NCBI RefSeq assembly: GCF_963422225.1
Contig: NZ_OY728607.1
Span: 558,001 to 622,000, forward strand
From: Candidatus Trichorickettsia mobilis
GTDB taxonomy: Bacteria; Pseudomonadota; Alphaproteobacteria; Rickettsiales; Rickettsiaceae
Direction of reading: 5' to 3'
DNA: 64,000 nt
The translations under genes were made by a program, and so were the position numbers. This document shows, one piece after another, positions 30,425 through 43,022 of this stretch. Every line of letters starts with the position of its first letter. The first letter of the stretch is position 1. The notes beneath the pieces were generated by a model, which was not told the DNA's origin, made no database searches, and saw only the letters and a program-made list of their open reading frames with translations.

Positions 30425-30569
30425 GACCTCTCTCACAAACTCTACTTCTGTGGATGATTTGTACTTTGACGCGGTACTCGAATCCGAAACAAACCAAAAG
30501 TACGCTGCGGGTCAAGGTTCCGTGTCTCCTTCAAATCCTCTCTCTCTTCGCTGAGTTTCGAAAGAGGTC
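30425..30569. mobile_element. MITE with IS5-like ends (copy 2)
   Basis: 145 bases with ends GACCTCTCTCACAAACTC and GAGTTTCGAAAGAGGTC, flanked by TA on both sides. The right end is identical over 16 bases to the terminus of the IS5-type element. The interior carries 'agtacgctgcggg', a core shared with other palindromes. Confidence 0.75.
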
Positions 30570-30576
30570 TAATGAT

Positions 30577-30674
30577 CGTCATTGCGAGGGCGTTGTCGAA
30601 GCAATCCAGAATAGTTAAAAAATCTTAGCTTTTAACTAGATTGCTTCGATTTCTAATAAAATCTCGCAATGACG
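30577..30674. repeat. Family B palindrome
   Basis: 'cgtcattgcgagg ... gaagcaatccag' and its inverse '...gattgcttcg ... ctcgcaatgacg'. It follows the MITE by 7 bases. The two together fill most of the gap between truA and prmC. Confidence 0.75.
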
Positions 30675-30754
30675 GCTGTGGAAAGACGAGACACAAGGAT
30701 CACGCTTAAATAACATCTCAAAAAGCACGTTATTATCACTACAAATCATGAATT

Positions 30755-31597
30755 ATGAAAATCAGTCAAGCTATTGCTTATGCTAATCAAAAACTGCAAC
30801 AGGTAGGGATAAAGTCATTTTACCTAGAGAGCAGAATTTTGCTTAAGCACTCGATAAATAAACCGTTAGAATATCTGCTTGCAGCAGCTGACCTGGAATT
30901 GTCAAATACAGAGTTAACAATATTTCTTAATGCAATAGAAAGACGCCTCAAACTTGAACCTATAGCATATATTGTGGGTTATAAAGAGTTTTATGGTTAT
31001 AAATTTGCTGTTGACAATAAAGTATTAATACCTAGAGCAGATACTGAAGTTCTAATCGATGCAACACTAACGTTAATGGACTCAAAAACATCATGCAGAA
31101 TACTTGATCTTGGTACAGGTAGTGGCTGTATAATCATTACGTTACTATTACAAATACCACTAACAACTGCAACAGCCATAGATATAAGTATCGATGCTAT
31201 CAAAATCGCTACCATCAATGCTGAAATTCATAATGTACTTCACAGATTGAAGTTAATTCACGGCGACTGGTTTAACAACATTGCTCCACAAAAATTTGAT
31301 TTGATAGTCAGTAATCCTCCTTATATAGCTGATCACGAAACTTCCATTATGACTCCTGAAACCATACTTCATGAACCAACACTAGCTTTATTTGCTGAAA
31401 ATGATGGCTATTCCAGCTATAATACAATTGCAGAAGTTGCAAAACATTTTTTAGCTCCAGGAGGCAAATTATTACTTGAGGTAGGTTATTCGCAAGCTGA
31501 GCAGGTTATTAAAATATTTACTCTGGCCGGTGGTTATAACCTATATCAAACTTATCAGGATCTTGCTGGTCATACACGAGTAATCTGCTTTAATTAA
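30755..31597 (+). CDS. prmC: Release factor glutamine methyltransferase
   Basis: Methylates the GGQ glutamine of RF1 and RF2. The 280 residues include RPEP-like PIAYIVGYKEFYG (N-terminal substrate domain), LIPRADTEVLID, the SAM loop DLGTGSG (118-124) and the catalytic N187-P-P-Y190. The C-terminal EVGYSQAEQV is also conserved. The gene stands between a cluster of repeats and the family-A element before gyrB. Confidence 0.95.
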   Translation: MKISQAIAYANQKLQQVGIKSFYLESRILLKHSINKPLEYLLAAADLELSNTELTIFLNAIERRLKLEPIAYIVGYKEFYGYKFAVDNKVLIPRADTEVLIDATLTLMDSKTSCRILDLGTGSGCIIITLLLQIPLTTATAIDISIDAIKIATINAEIHNVLHRLKLIHGDWFNNIAPQKFDLIVSNPPYIADHETSIMTPETILHEPTLALFAENDGYSSYNTIAEVAKHFLAPGGKLLLEVGYSQAEQVIKIFTLAGGYNLYQTYQDLAGHTRVICFN

Positions 31598-31663
31598 ATC
31601 ATCTCTCAAAAACACTATTATTTTCATGATTCTAGTATATAATCCGATGCAATAATGTTGATA

Positions 31664-34266
<2,603 letters not shown>

Positions 34267-34301
34267 GCATACAGCACATAATAAGATATAAAGGAAAAAT
34301 T

Positions 34302-35165
34302 ATGCATCAATTACAATATAAAAATATTTTTTCAGTTATAGATGATTACGACGTATTTTTATTTGATCTATGGGGAGTCATTATTGAAGGTGATCAACTA
34401 TATCCAGGAGTAGTTGATGTTATTAACGCTGTTTCTTCTGCTAATAAACAGGTATTTTTTGTCTCCAATGCCCCACGTTCAAAATTGTGGTCACATAAAA
34501 TAGTAACTTCATGGGGCATTAAAACAACTCCAGAAATGGTAATAACCTCAGGAGAAGTTGCCAGACAAGTAATAAAAAATAGCGCCACAACACTTGGAAT
34601 AGAGCTACCGGTAATTTATCACTTAGGAGCAGATCGTAACGATGATATTACTCAAGAACTGAATTGCCAGCTTACAACAGAAATAAATGATGCCAATATT
34701 TTATTATTAACTATATACCGCGATGAAGGCGAGGATACAAATCAATTTGATCAAATATTGGAGAGCGCAGTATCACGTAAAATAATAAATATCTGTGCTA
34801 ACCCAGATATTATAATTCCAAGGCAGGAATCATATAGATATTGCGCTGGATATTTTGCTCAAAAACTAGAACAGCTGGGCGGCAAGGTAATATATACCGG
34901 AAAACCCTACACTGAAATATATGATCAAGTAACACTGCAATTACCATTAGTGCCTAAGAATCGTATTCTAATGATTGGCGATACTTTTGAAACCGATATT
35001 TTAGGAGCTAACAAAATTTGCATAAATTCGGCCTTAGTCTTGACCGGTAATGCCAAAAAATTCCATCAATCACATACTACTATAGAAGATAAATTGCATA
35101 GTATCTATCTGGGCGCAGTTAAGTTCGAAGCTCAACCAGATTTCGTTATTGATCTTACAGAATAA
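34302..35165 (+). CDS. HAD-superfamily hydrolase, class IIA (TIGR01459-like)
   Basis: A 287-residue predicted phosphatase. Motif I is FDLWGVIIEG: the nucleophile D22 is present, but the usual second aspartate of DxD is W24. That is typical of this alphaproteobacterial family (D-x-WGV). Motif II is FFVSNAPRSK and motif IV is ILMIGDTFETDILGANK; the cap between them is of the NagD type (C2). The substrate is unknown. It follows gyrB by 35 bases in the same direction. Confidence 0.8.
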   Translation: MHQLQYKNIFSVIDDYDVFLFDLWGVIIEGDQLYPGVVDVINAVSSANKQVFFVSNAPRSKLWSHKIVTSWGIKTTPEMVITSGEVARQVIKNSATTLGIELPVIYHLGADRNDDITQELNCQLTTEINDANILLLTIYRDEGEDTNQFDQILESAVSRKIINICANPDIIIPRQESYRYCAGYFAQKLEQLGGKVIYTGKPYTEIYDQVTLQLPLVPKNRILMIGDTFETDILGANKICINSALVLTGNAKKFHQSHTTIEDKLHSIYLGAVKFEAQPDFVIDLTE

Positions 35166-35276
35166 TATACTCCATGAAGATTAATTTAATAATTTAATAT
35201 AAAATTCTTCTTGAATATTGATATTATATTAAATATAGTTAAGTTTCAATTTTTATAATTAGGAGGCTATATATTT

Positions 35277-35901
35277 ATGAAAACTCAAGAAGAAACTACA
35301 ACTTTCAGTATGTTAGTCAATGGAGAATGTACTGATCAGAACTTATTAAATCAACATCTTTTTATTGAAAAGCCTGACTCTCAAATATTGAATATAAAAT
35401 TTGTAGGACCAGGATTATTAATGATTGACTCTATGTACTCTCCTATCAATAAACAAGCACTACAACAAGAAAGCTCTACATTAGTTTTTGGACATAATTG
35501 GTATGGATGGAATGATATAGAAAATATATCTACTATTGCTACTCCATATATAGCGCAACATAATATAACTAAACTTAATATAATATTGCAAATGCATGGA
35601 TTTGTGGAAGATAACTCTTACTATTTAGGCATGGAATACGACCCTACGGCAATTTGTGGAGCTCCAAAAAAGGTACTATCTAATCAGTTTATTAATGAGT
35701 TATCAAAATTAACTAACCTTGTTGAGAGTACCGACCTAATATCCATTGCTTGTTATGGTAAAAAAATGATAGAGCTAGGCGATCCAGAGATTATTCAACA
35801 GTTTAGTAACACAACATTTTGTTTTTTTTCTAAAGATGACGTGACTTGGCAAGGTGATATTTGCAATGGTTCACACCAATTAGATAGTTTTTTTCAATCC
35901 T
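35277..35901 (+). pseudogene. 5' part of a gene split by a Tn3-family transposon; clan CD peptidase-like motifs
   Basis: Residues 1-208 of an original 312-residue protein. An aggagg ribosome site precedes the ATG. Two hydrophobic strands end in candidate catalytic residues: TKLNIILQMH107-G and DLISIAC159-YG. This is the order and spacing (52 residues) of the His-Gly/Ala-Cys dyad of clan CD cysteine peptidases such as caspases and CHAT proteins. The assignment is by motif only. The frame continues into the transposon end and stops at 35963. Removing the transposon and one ATCCT copy joins it exactly to 40861-41174. Confidence 0.6.
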
Positions 35902-35959
35902 GGCGTCCGAAGCACAAATCCCCGCCAATAAACCAAAATGCCCTGTATACTTTATATCT

Positions 35960-38185
35960 CTAGGTGTATAAGGTTGTTTTTAGGTTCTTTTGTAACTGTG
36001 CAATTATATCCTCAATATTTATTGTACTTTTCCCTTGTAGGAATACATATTTGCCAATAAAGTTTATGTGTTCCCACCTTACTGGTGATATGCTGTTTAA
36101 ATAGTTTATTCCTTCTATATTTCCTTGTGCAATGCACTCTGCAAGTAGTTTATCTAGTATAATTGCATTGTATAATATTATAGAGTTTGCTAGTAATCTA
36201 GAGCATTGATTCCAGACCTCGTTCTCTAAAATGGTCTGTCCTCTGAACTTTCCACTATGCACTTTTGCTATAGCTCTACGTAGCTGGTGGTAAGACTCAA
36301 CCCTGTTTAAAGCTTTACGAATTTGACTACGTAAAATATCATCATCTATGAAATCCAGTAAATAGATGCTTTTCAGTATTGAATCATATTCCCAAAGAGC
36401 TGTTTTAATTCTGCTATATCTTTTATGAGATGACAACTTACTTATGATTGTAGCTTGTGTTGATTCTTGGGTAGCGAGTGATACAAAAATTCTTTGAATA
36501 TTTTCCCATTCCTCTGTGATAAGTTTTCTATTGGCCAGTTTAGTAGGTTTGATAAAGCAGTCTTTATAAAGGACCAGAGGTTTCATGCTCCTGAGACTTT
36601 TGACTTGTTCTTCTGGATCAGAAAAATTTGGCATAAATAATTTGCTTATGGAATCAAGCACAGCAAAATTGACTCTGTTGATTGAATGCATGTCTCCCGA
36701 TACAGCGTCTGGATCAACGTCAGAAGTATTATTATATATAATGTCGTAGGTATAATGGCTCTCATGTTCATTGGCGCCAATAATCTTGCAATTGATCGGT
36801 ACATGGTTGAGTACCATACTAAATGGGACAATACCTTTTTTTAAGCCAAAATATTTTGGAGAGTATCTAGCTTGCATAGTATCTAGCCTTGTTTCAAACT
36901 TTTGACCATCTACTGCAGCCAGTAACTTATCTGGTAAAATGTTCCACGAATTAAAAACCTTCAGACTTGCTATTTTGTTACTGATAATATCGTTAGCTTC
37001 TCGTAAATTCTCTAGGCTCAAAAAGTTTTTTTCTATATTACTCAGAGTGCTATAGCTTATATCACAACTTCGCGACATGCGATAAGTACCAAAGCTAAAC
37101 CCGTTTGCTACAATGCATGCAATGATTCCTTCGTAATCAGCTTTTTGCTTAGAATAACGTGGTTTAATATGATCAAAAGCTTCACAGAAGTTGGTTTGTT
37201 CGTTGATAAAATATAGTAATTCGCTGATATTGATATTTGGCACTCCAGCAAAGAAATTGTCATCTTTCTCCTCTGTAGTAGGGTTGATTAAATGCCATTT
37301 GTGCTGTGTTTTCCCATCCTTATCAACTTTGTCATCTTTAGTCTTGCTCTCTTTTATTTTAATGTGACTGTTTTCTTTACTGGCAATTTTTCTATTCACT
37401 TCTAGAATTTTTGTATGAAGTTTTACCTCTAACTCATTAAGTCTTTGTTCTATGTTGACTGCGATATTAGGATAGTTCAGTTTTTGTAGGAGTTCGTCTT
37501 TATTTTGCCATACCTTATCAGAGACAAGATCTGCACTCAGGCTTTTGTATTTGATACTTTCGTTACAAAAAATATTTCCTTTATCAATTTCTTTCGCAAT
37601 AGATTGATATAGATAAAACTCATATTTATCAGGATGATAAGCATTGATCTTGGTAGCTTTGTCTGAGTTTGTTCTTGCTTGCTTTGTACTTTCAGATTTA
37701 GCAGTACTATCATTTTTTGCAATATGTAGATACTTTCTGATATTTTTTGGGATAAATTTATCAGGAAATTTATCTGTAACTACTTTGCTCAAGGGCAAGT
37801 CTTTATCAAACACATCCTTCAAGAATGATATGGCTTGCATTAAATCATCATCCTTTTTAATGCTACAAAGCTCTATCGATCTGAATAGCATACGGAGATT
37901 GCCTTTGATACGCTTAGCCTTATTAACATAGAATTCCCATTTAGCAGACTCAAAATCAAAGGATTGTCCTGCAATATAGTCAGCGGTTGGTAGATATTGA
38001 GTTTTAGGAAGAATATTGTACGCAGATTTCCAAAAATTTGTATGGTCTATTTGCTCTGCATCTTCTCCCATAAATCTTAATAAGCTACTTACTTTTGGTA
38101 AATTGTTGTTATAATGGATTGTATGGAGTAAGAGTTGCTGATTAGCATATTCATTGGCTTCTTGAATGAAGTTGTTATTATAATA
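35960..38185 (-). pseudogene. tnpA: Tn3 transposase TnpA, C-terminal part (split by IS5-type element)
   Basis: Carries the DDE catalytic core: LLAAVDGQKFETRLDTMQARYSPKYF (first Asp), VSGDMHSINRVNFAVLDSI (second Asp region) and LENEVWNQCSRLLANSIILYNAIIL (Glu end), all classical Tn3 TnpA motifs. The 703-residue frame opens at 38071, but the coding frame continues upstream without a stop to the IS end at 38185 (FIQEANEYANQQLLLHTIHY). It is the direct continuation of 39091-40002. With the IS removed, the whole would be about 1044 residues. Confidence 0.85.
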
Positions 38186-39091
38186 GACCTCTTTCGAAAC
38201 TCATTTACCAAGCTCCCAATTATATAAACCAGCAATTAAATTGAACCTAAGACCAAATCTTTTGCGTCTATTTCGATGCAATTATTTTAAAACGCTTTAA
38301 CATAATTTATCACCGATAACATTTTCATTTAATACTCTGTCACTTGCTAAACTTCTATTATTTTTCTTATCTTCTTTAGTTAAAGCATTCTTTTTACTCT
38401 TTTTCTTTGGTAGCTCAGAATTTGTATGAATCTTCTGTAAGCCTTGATAACCAGTATCAGTAATCACTTTAACCTCAGGCAGTATATGGGTTCTTGATTC
38501 TTTAAATAATTTAAAATCATGACGCTTACCATTGGAAAAAGAAGTGCATATGACTCGTTTGCTTTTCTTATCTACTACTATTTGAGTCTTTAACGTATGT
38601 CTTTTCTTTTTACCTGAGTAATAGTATTTCTGTTTTTTTGGGGTCGCTCTATAGGGCTTTCTGTAGCATCTATTAAAACTAATTCATACTCCATACCGCT
38701 TTTAACTAGAGCCTTCTTACCTGGAAGAGCAAAATCCGGATGTTTTATTAGAGTGTCTTCAACAAAACGAATTGTTTTAAATGCACTGCTTTCGCTAACT
38801 CCATAATTCTTAGCTATATGAAAATAGGTACGGTATTCCCTTAAATATTCAAGTGTCATTAATAGGCTGTCTTCCATACTAAGACTAGCTCTTCTGCCAC
38901 CTTGGTACCTCCTATTTATTTGTTTCTCTGTCTTTAAAATCCCTACCATCTTTTCAAATGTACTATTTCTTACCCCTGTTAATCTTCTAAAATGCTCTTC
39001 CGATAAAATGCTTAAATTTTTATATCTCATATAGTTCTAAATTAAGTAAATTCGACTTTATAACATATTTAGTCCAGTTTCGAAAGAGGTC
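38186..39091 (-). mobile_element. IS5-family (IS427-like) insertion sequence, copy 1, inside tnpA
   Basis: 906 bases with 16-base inverted ends GACCTCTTTCGAAACT, flanked by TA (or TAATA read as a longer target copy). It has the same length and near-identical sequence as copy 2 (43023-43928). The only difference I see is that the 8-base block ATTTATCA lies 31 bases further along on the plus strand in this copy, which breaks the second transposase frame. Confidence 0.85.
38297..39030 (-). pseudogene. IS5-type transposase, disrupted copy
   Basis: The first frame (38590-39030, 146 residues, MRYKNLSILSEEHFRRL...) is identical to copy 2 and includes the N-terminal helix-turn-helix and the first catalytic Asp (LVLIDATE). 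The second frame, normally reached by -1 slippage on seven As, ends early: after ENVIG it reads DKLC and stops at 38297, because of the displaced 8-base block. The C-terminal DDE part is lost. Confidence 0.75.
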
Positions 39092-40002
39092 TAATAGATA
39101 AAACTGGTAATTAAATTATTGATGATTTCTTTGTATCTCTGATTAATGTAGCATAGCAAACATAGTTTTCTAAGAGACCTGCTAAGTTTTTCTAATCTGT
39201 AAATATTGTATTCATCTGCAATACCAGCGTAGTACCTAATACATTTAGGTGATATTTCAAGTTTATCTATTAGCTGTTTAGATAGTTTATAATATTCTGA
39301 ATACGTAAGAGACTTAGCACATTCTGCTTTGAGCTCTAAATATTTAAAATTCTTTGGTTCTATCTTGAGTATTGATAAATTTACTGTAGAACCTGATTGA
39401 GTCATATTTGACAAAAAGGTCTCAAAGGCTTGAGATATATTACTCGTAAGGATATTGTCTATACGTTTAAATTCGATGCTGATTGCTAAACTTATGATGC
39501 CCTGTAATATAGTATAACTTGGCAATGTGATTTGTCTTATCTGAATCTGAGACAATAGTTCCCTAAAAATATCTAGATGATTTGCATGAATACGAGCTAA
39601 AAGTAGAGCTTGTTCTACAAGCTCTTTGTGTGCCTTATCGTTGAAATCTCGAAAATTCAGTAAAGCAAGAATCTTCTTATTGGTTTCGTCTTTTTTTGCC
39701 TTCAGCAATATACTTTTGTGTTTATTTTGGATAGTAAAATACTGAGTCAATACATAATCTAAGTCTTGTTGGACATCTTCGTAATTAAAAGAAAATAACC
39801 GACCTTTGGCTTTAAAATAGCCAAGTTGTAATATTGCATAAACTTTAGAAGAAATATCAGGAATTTTTTCAACAAACTGTCTCTCTTTCTTATTTAAAGT
39901 AAAGAAAACAATCTTTTCTTCTAATGTAAATTTTGGCAAAGAATAAAGATCATTGATTTCAGCTTCGCTTAAAATTTTGATACGTTTATAACCTGTAACC
40001 AT
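39091..40002 (-). pseudogene. tnpA: Tn3 transposase TnpA, N-terminal part
   Basis: 303 residues: the DUF4158-type N-terminus (ILSEAEINDLYSLPKFTLEEKIVFFTL, then YAILQLGYFKAKGRLFSF) typical of Tn3 transposases that bind the inverted ends. It ends in ...NLITSFIY where the IS5-type element begins; skipping the IS and one target copy restores the frame into 38185. Divergent from tnpR across the res region. Confidence 0.85.
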
Positions 40003-40138
40003 AAAATTATAACTTTTTGTATAGGATAAAACGGCCGTTAAGAGAATGCTGTTTTGTAGGTGCGTTATATGTTATATAGTATATATACTATGTATAGTTT
40101 TCTTCTAATACTAGAGTTAAAACTTAACGGGCTAAAAA
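40003..40138. promoter_or_regulatory. Probable res site and divergent promoters of the Tn3 element
   Basis: 136 bases between tnpA and tnpR. It contains 'tatatagtatatatactatgtata' type dyad symmetry near 40075-40100, as expected for resolvase subsites that also repress both genes. Exact subsites were not resolved. Confidence 0.5.
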
Positions 40139-40789
40139 ATGACCAAAATTATTGCTTATATTCGTACCTCAACAGATAAACAGGAATTAAATAATCAAAA
40201 ACTTGCAATATTGGAATATGCACAAAAAAATAATTTAAAAATAAATGAGTTTGTTGAGATTCAAATGTCTTCTAGAAAAACTCCTAAACAGAGGAGAATC
40301 GAAGACGTCTTAGAAAGACTCTCTAGTTCTGATATGTTGATTGTAACAGAGCTTAGTAGACTTGGTAGAAGTACTCCTGAAGTTATAGAACTGGTCAATG
40401 CGCTAGTTGCAAGAAATGTCAGGGTGGTAATACTTAAACAAAACCTTGATATCAGCAAGCAGGATATGAATTCCAAAGTTACAATTACCTTGTTTGCATT
40501 ATTTTCGGATCTTGAACGCGATCTGATTAGCTTACGTACCAAAGATGCCCTTGCACTCAAAAAGTCTCAAGGACAAATACTAGGTAAGCCAATTGGAACT
40601 CTACAAAAAAGTAAGTTTGACAAAGATGCCAGCAAAATTATAGAACTCTTAAAACTTGGACTTTCAATAAGAAAAATAGCAAAATTCTTTGGTTACAAGA
40701 ATCATATCTCACTCAACACTTATATTAACAAAAGACATTTAAAAGACGGAACTTTAAATGATCAGAGCGGGGGCTTGAAAACAGCCTGA
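40139..40789 (+). CDS. tnpR: Serine resolvase/invertase (TnpR)
   Basis: Resolves Tn3 cointegrates at res. Of 216 residues, the catalytic motif is Y7-I-R-T-S11, followed by the conserved arginines in RTKDA and ELSRLGRSTPEVIEL, LFALFSDLERDLISLRTKDAL and a C-terminal helix-turn-helix (GLSIRKIAKFFGY). The frame is intact, so the transposon could still resolve even though its transposase is broken. Confidence 0.92.
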   Translation: MTKIIAYIRTSTDKQELNNQKLAILEYAQKNNLKINEFVEIQMSSRKTPKQRRIEDVLERLSSSDMLIVTELSRLGRSTPEVIELVNALVARNVRVVILKQNLDISKQDMNSKVTITLFALFSDLERDLISLRTKDALALKKSQGQILGKPIGTLQKSKFDKDASKIIELLKLGLSIRKIAKFFGYKNHISLNTYINKRHLKDGTLNDQSGGLKTA

Positions 40790-40855
40790 AACTCTATATC
40801 TCAAAGGGTGTAGAGAGTAGTTGGTTTATCGGCGGGGATTTGTGCTTCGGACGCC

Positions 40856-41174
40856 ATCCTATAACATGAGTGTTATGGAACGTTGTTTACTTACATATGC
40901 TATGAATGTTAAAGAAAAATTGCATGTGCCGCATGTAATAAAAGCAGAGTTAGAAGTAAATTTCTCTGAAATATTAAGTACGTTATATATTTCAGAAAAT
41001 ATAGCCAACAATCCATTTATACAGACACTAATTAGCACAGATATTATAAATAGTGGAAAGACAGAAGAGTTATTAGGTAATGAAATTATTAGTGCTTTTC
41101 CTGATATTTCAGCATCGAGTTTTGGAGCAATATTAGGCGCATGTATATTTGATTATTTTCACCATGAGGCTTGA
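40856..41174 (+). pseudogene. 3' part of the gene split by the Tn3-family transposon
   Basis: Continuation of 35277-35901. After the target copy the frame reads YNMSVMERCLLTYAMNVKEKL...SSFGAILGACIFDYFHHEA and stops at 41174: 104 residues, mostly helical. A start inside the transposon end (40821) exists but is fortuitous. No domain recognised in this part. Confidence 0.65.
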
Positions 41175-41217
41175 GGCAATACGAGCCACCAATAAAACAA
41201 GATATAGAATTGAGATA

Positions 41218-41393
41218 AGCGTTGTTCACGGTTTTTAGAAAAACCGTCATTGCGAAGAGCCTTAGCTCTGAAGCAATCCAGAAAATCTAACGTAAAGAAA
41301 CTGGATTGCTTCGGCTAAAAGCCTCGCAATGACGATGGTTGTAACTTTGTAAGTCGTATATTGACGTTCAATTTTAAAAACCGTGAATGCTCA
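41218..41393. repeat. Composite palindrome: family B nested in family C, at the nhaC-type gene end
   Basis: Outer family-C ends 'agcgttgttcacggttttt' and 'ttttaaaaaccgtgaatgct'. Inside, 41245-41334 is a full family-B element, followed by 'ttgtaagtcgtatattgac'. The same composite, with the B part inverted, is at 59732-59910. The right end supplies the last codons and stop of the antiporter gene. Confidence 0.8.
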
Positions 41394-42690
41394 CTTCAGA
41401 GATCTTTGGTAAAGGGATCCAAATAATATAAGCAATTGACACTATACCTAAAATATAACAATAATATACATGTGGTATAATACTAACTGGTGATAAATTG
41501 GCCAATGAGCTTACTAATAATATTTGCGCGCCATATGGTATTATCCCTTGAAATACTATTGAAAAAATATCTAACCAAGTAGCACTATAATGCGGAGGGA
41601 TTTTGTACTTCTCCGCTATATCTTTTGCTATTTCTCCACTAAAAATAATTGCCACAGTATTATTGGCAAATAGCAAATCAAAGACCGAAACTATTTTAGC
41701 AATTACAAACTGTGCTGCCCGTTTATTGCCTCTCTTACGAATGACCTCAGATAAATAAAGAGCTATATCTTTACTACTTTTGCTGGCAAAGCCTGATAGT
41801 CCACCAACCATTAAAGAAAGCAACATAATTTCTTGCATATGGGCAAAACCCTTTACTATATCATTACTAAAATTAATTATGCTATAATCTTGATTTATAT
41901 AGCCAATAATCCAGGTGAATAGTAAAGAAACCACCAGGCAAACAAATACATTTGTACCAAATAAAGGTAATGCTATTAATAAAATATAAGGCATAATTAA
42001 AATAACATTATACTCGCCTTCAGAAATTATAGTGCTGCTATGATGGTCATTACTTAACAATAATAAAATAACTACCGTAATTATTGAGGCAAAAAGAGAA
42101 ACGATTGCGTTAAGCTTAAATTTTGCTTTTGGATCAGCTTTTTGCGACATTACTGCTGCAATCGTAGTATCAGAAACGATTGATAAACTATCACCAAACA
42201 TTGCTCCACCAACCACAGTAGCCATGCCAATCTCTGCCGGAAAGGCACCATGTTCTATTAAATTAGCGGCAATAGGAGCGATAGTTGCAATTGTACCCAT
42301 AGAGGTTCCAATTGCTGTTGAAATAAAAGCTGCTGTAATAAACACTCCGATTAGCAAAAACTGTGCCGGCACTAAAGATAATGCTAAATTTACTGTAGCA
42401 TCTACGCTACCAATAGCTTTCGTTACAGCACCAAATGCCCCGGATAATAAAAATATTATACACATAGTGATGATATCGCGATGTCTTACTCCATCAAGAA
42501 AACAATTAATTTTTTCTTCAGTGGTACCACGATATAACGACCAAGCTAATGCAATTGCTGGAATAATTGCGACAATCGGTGAGACTTGATAAAAAGCATA
42601 ATCAACACCAATAATAGTATAATATATTCCACTACCTACATAAAGTAGTACAAAAAATAAGATTGGTAAAAAATTAATTAATATATGCAT
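41374..42690 (-). CDS. Na+/H+ antiporter, NhaC family
   Basis: A 438-residue inner-membrane carrier with about eleven hydrophobic segments. Features include FISTAIGTSMGTIATIAPIA, VVGGAMFGDSLSIVSDTTIAA and LDIFSIVFQGIIPYGAQIL, the NhaC-type signature. It probably exchanges Na+ for protons; coupling to organic acids occurs in some relatives. The last five residues (SIHGF) and stop are coded by the family-C palindrome end, so the original C-terminus was replaced or trimmed. Confidence 0.85.
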   Translation of the reverse strand: MHILINFLPILFFVLLYVGSGIYYTIIGVDYAFYQVSPIVAIIPAIALAWSLYRGTTEEKINCFLDGVRHRDIITMCIIFLLSGAFGAVTKAIGSVDATVNLALSLVPAQFLLIGVFITAAFISTAIGTSMGTIATIAPIAANLIEHGAFPAEIGMATVVGGAMFGDSLSIVSDTTIAAVMSQKADPKAKFKLNAIVSLFASIITVVILLLLSNDHHSSTIISEGEYNVILIMPYILLIALPLFGTNVFVCLVVSLLFTWIIGYINQDYSIINFSNDIVKGFAHMQEIMLLSLMVGGLSGFASKSSKDIALYLSEVIRKRGNKRAAQFVIAKIVSVFDLLFANNTVAIIFSGEIAKDIAEKYKIPPHYSATWLDIFSIVFQGIIPYGAQILLVSSLANLSPVSIIPHVYYCYILGIVSIAYIIWIPLPKISEVSIHGF

Positions 42691-43022
42691 GACTAAAACA
42701 CTCGCTAATATATGATAATAAGAAATTTATAGAATTTTAAAATAAACCAGCAACCCATGAATTAAAACGACTACTACTTCAGATATTACAGTAATTTGAG
42801 TCAATTTAGCCAGGTTCCTTGAGTATCATTACGAGGAGTTATGACGACAGAACACTCAAGTCACCACTAGATCGCTTTGCTCCACTCGTAAAGCTGATCA
42901 GTATTTACCATTAATTCATGCGGAAAGGTTTGGTATTTAATATGAAATACACATTCGAAGCTGAGGATATTGAAACAGAATAGTTATTGACCAGGAAATC
43001 ATTAGATATAATTTCTATATTA
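42691..43022. other. Gap before the second IS5-type element
   Basis: About 330 bases without a credible gene. A decayed family-B element is visible around 42826-42895 ('tcattacgaggag ... gatcgctttgctcc'). The rest is AT-rich and unremarkable. Confidence 0.5.

Larger units (their letters stand above)
35902..40855. mobile_element. Tn3-family transposon (4954 bp)
   Basis: Inverted ends GGCGTCCGAAGCACAAATCC... at 35902 and its complement ending at 40855, matching for about 34 bases with one difference. It is flanked by perfect 5-base target copies ATCCT (35897-35901 and 40856-40860), as Tn3 elements make. Contents: tnpA (minus, split by an IS), a res-like spacer (40003-40138) and tnpR (plus). 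No cargo gene. The clean target copies suggest a recent insertion. Confidence 0.92.

Noticed and set aside
35902..35963. Native C-terminus of the 35277 gene (RPKHKSPPINQ...)
   Set aside because: These residues are read from the Tn3 inverted end, not from the original gene.
40821..40855. Start of a separate 117-residue gene in the transposon end
   Set aside because: The first 13 codons are transposon terminus; the frame joins exactly to the gene interrupted at 35901, so it is the 3' half of that gene.
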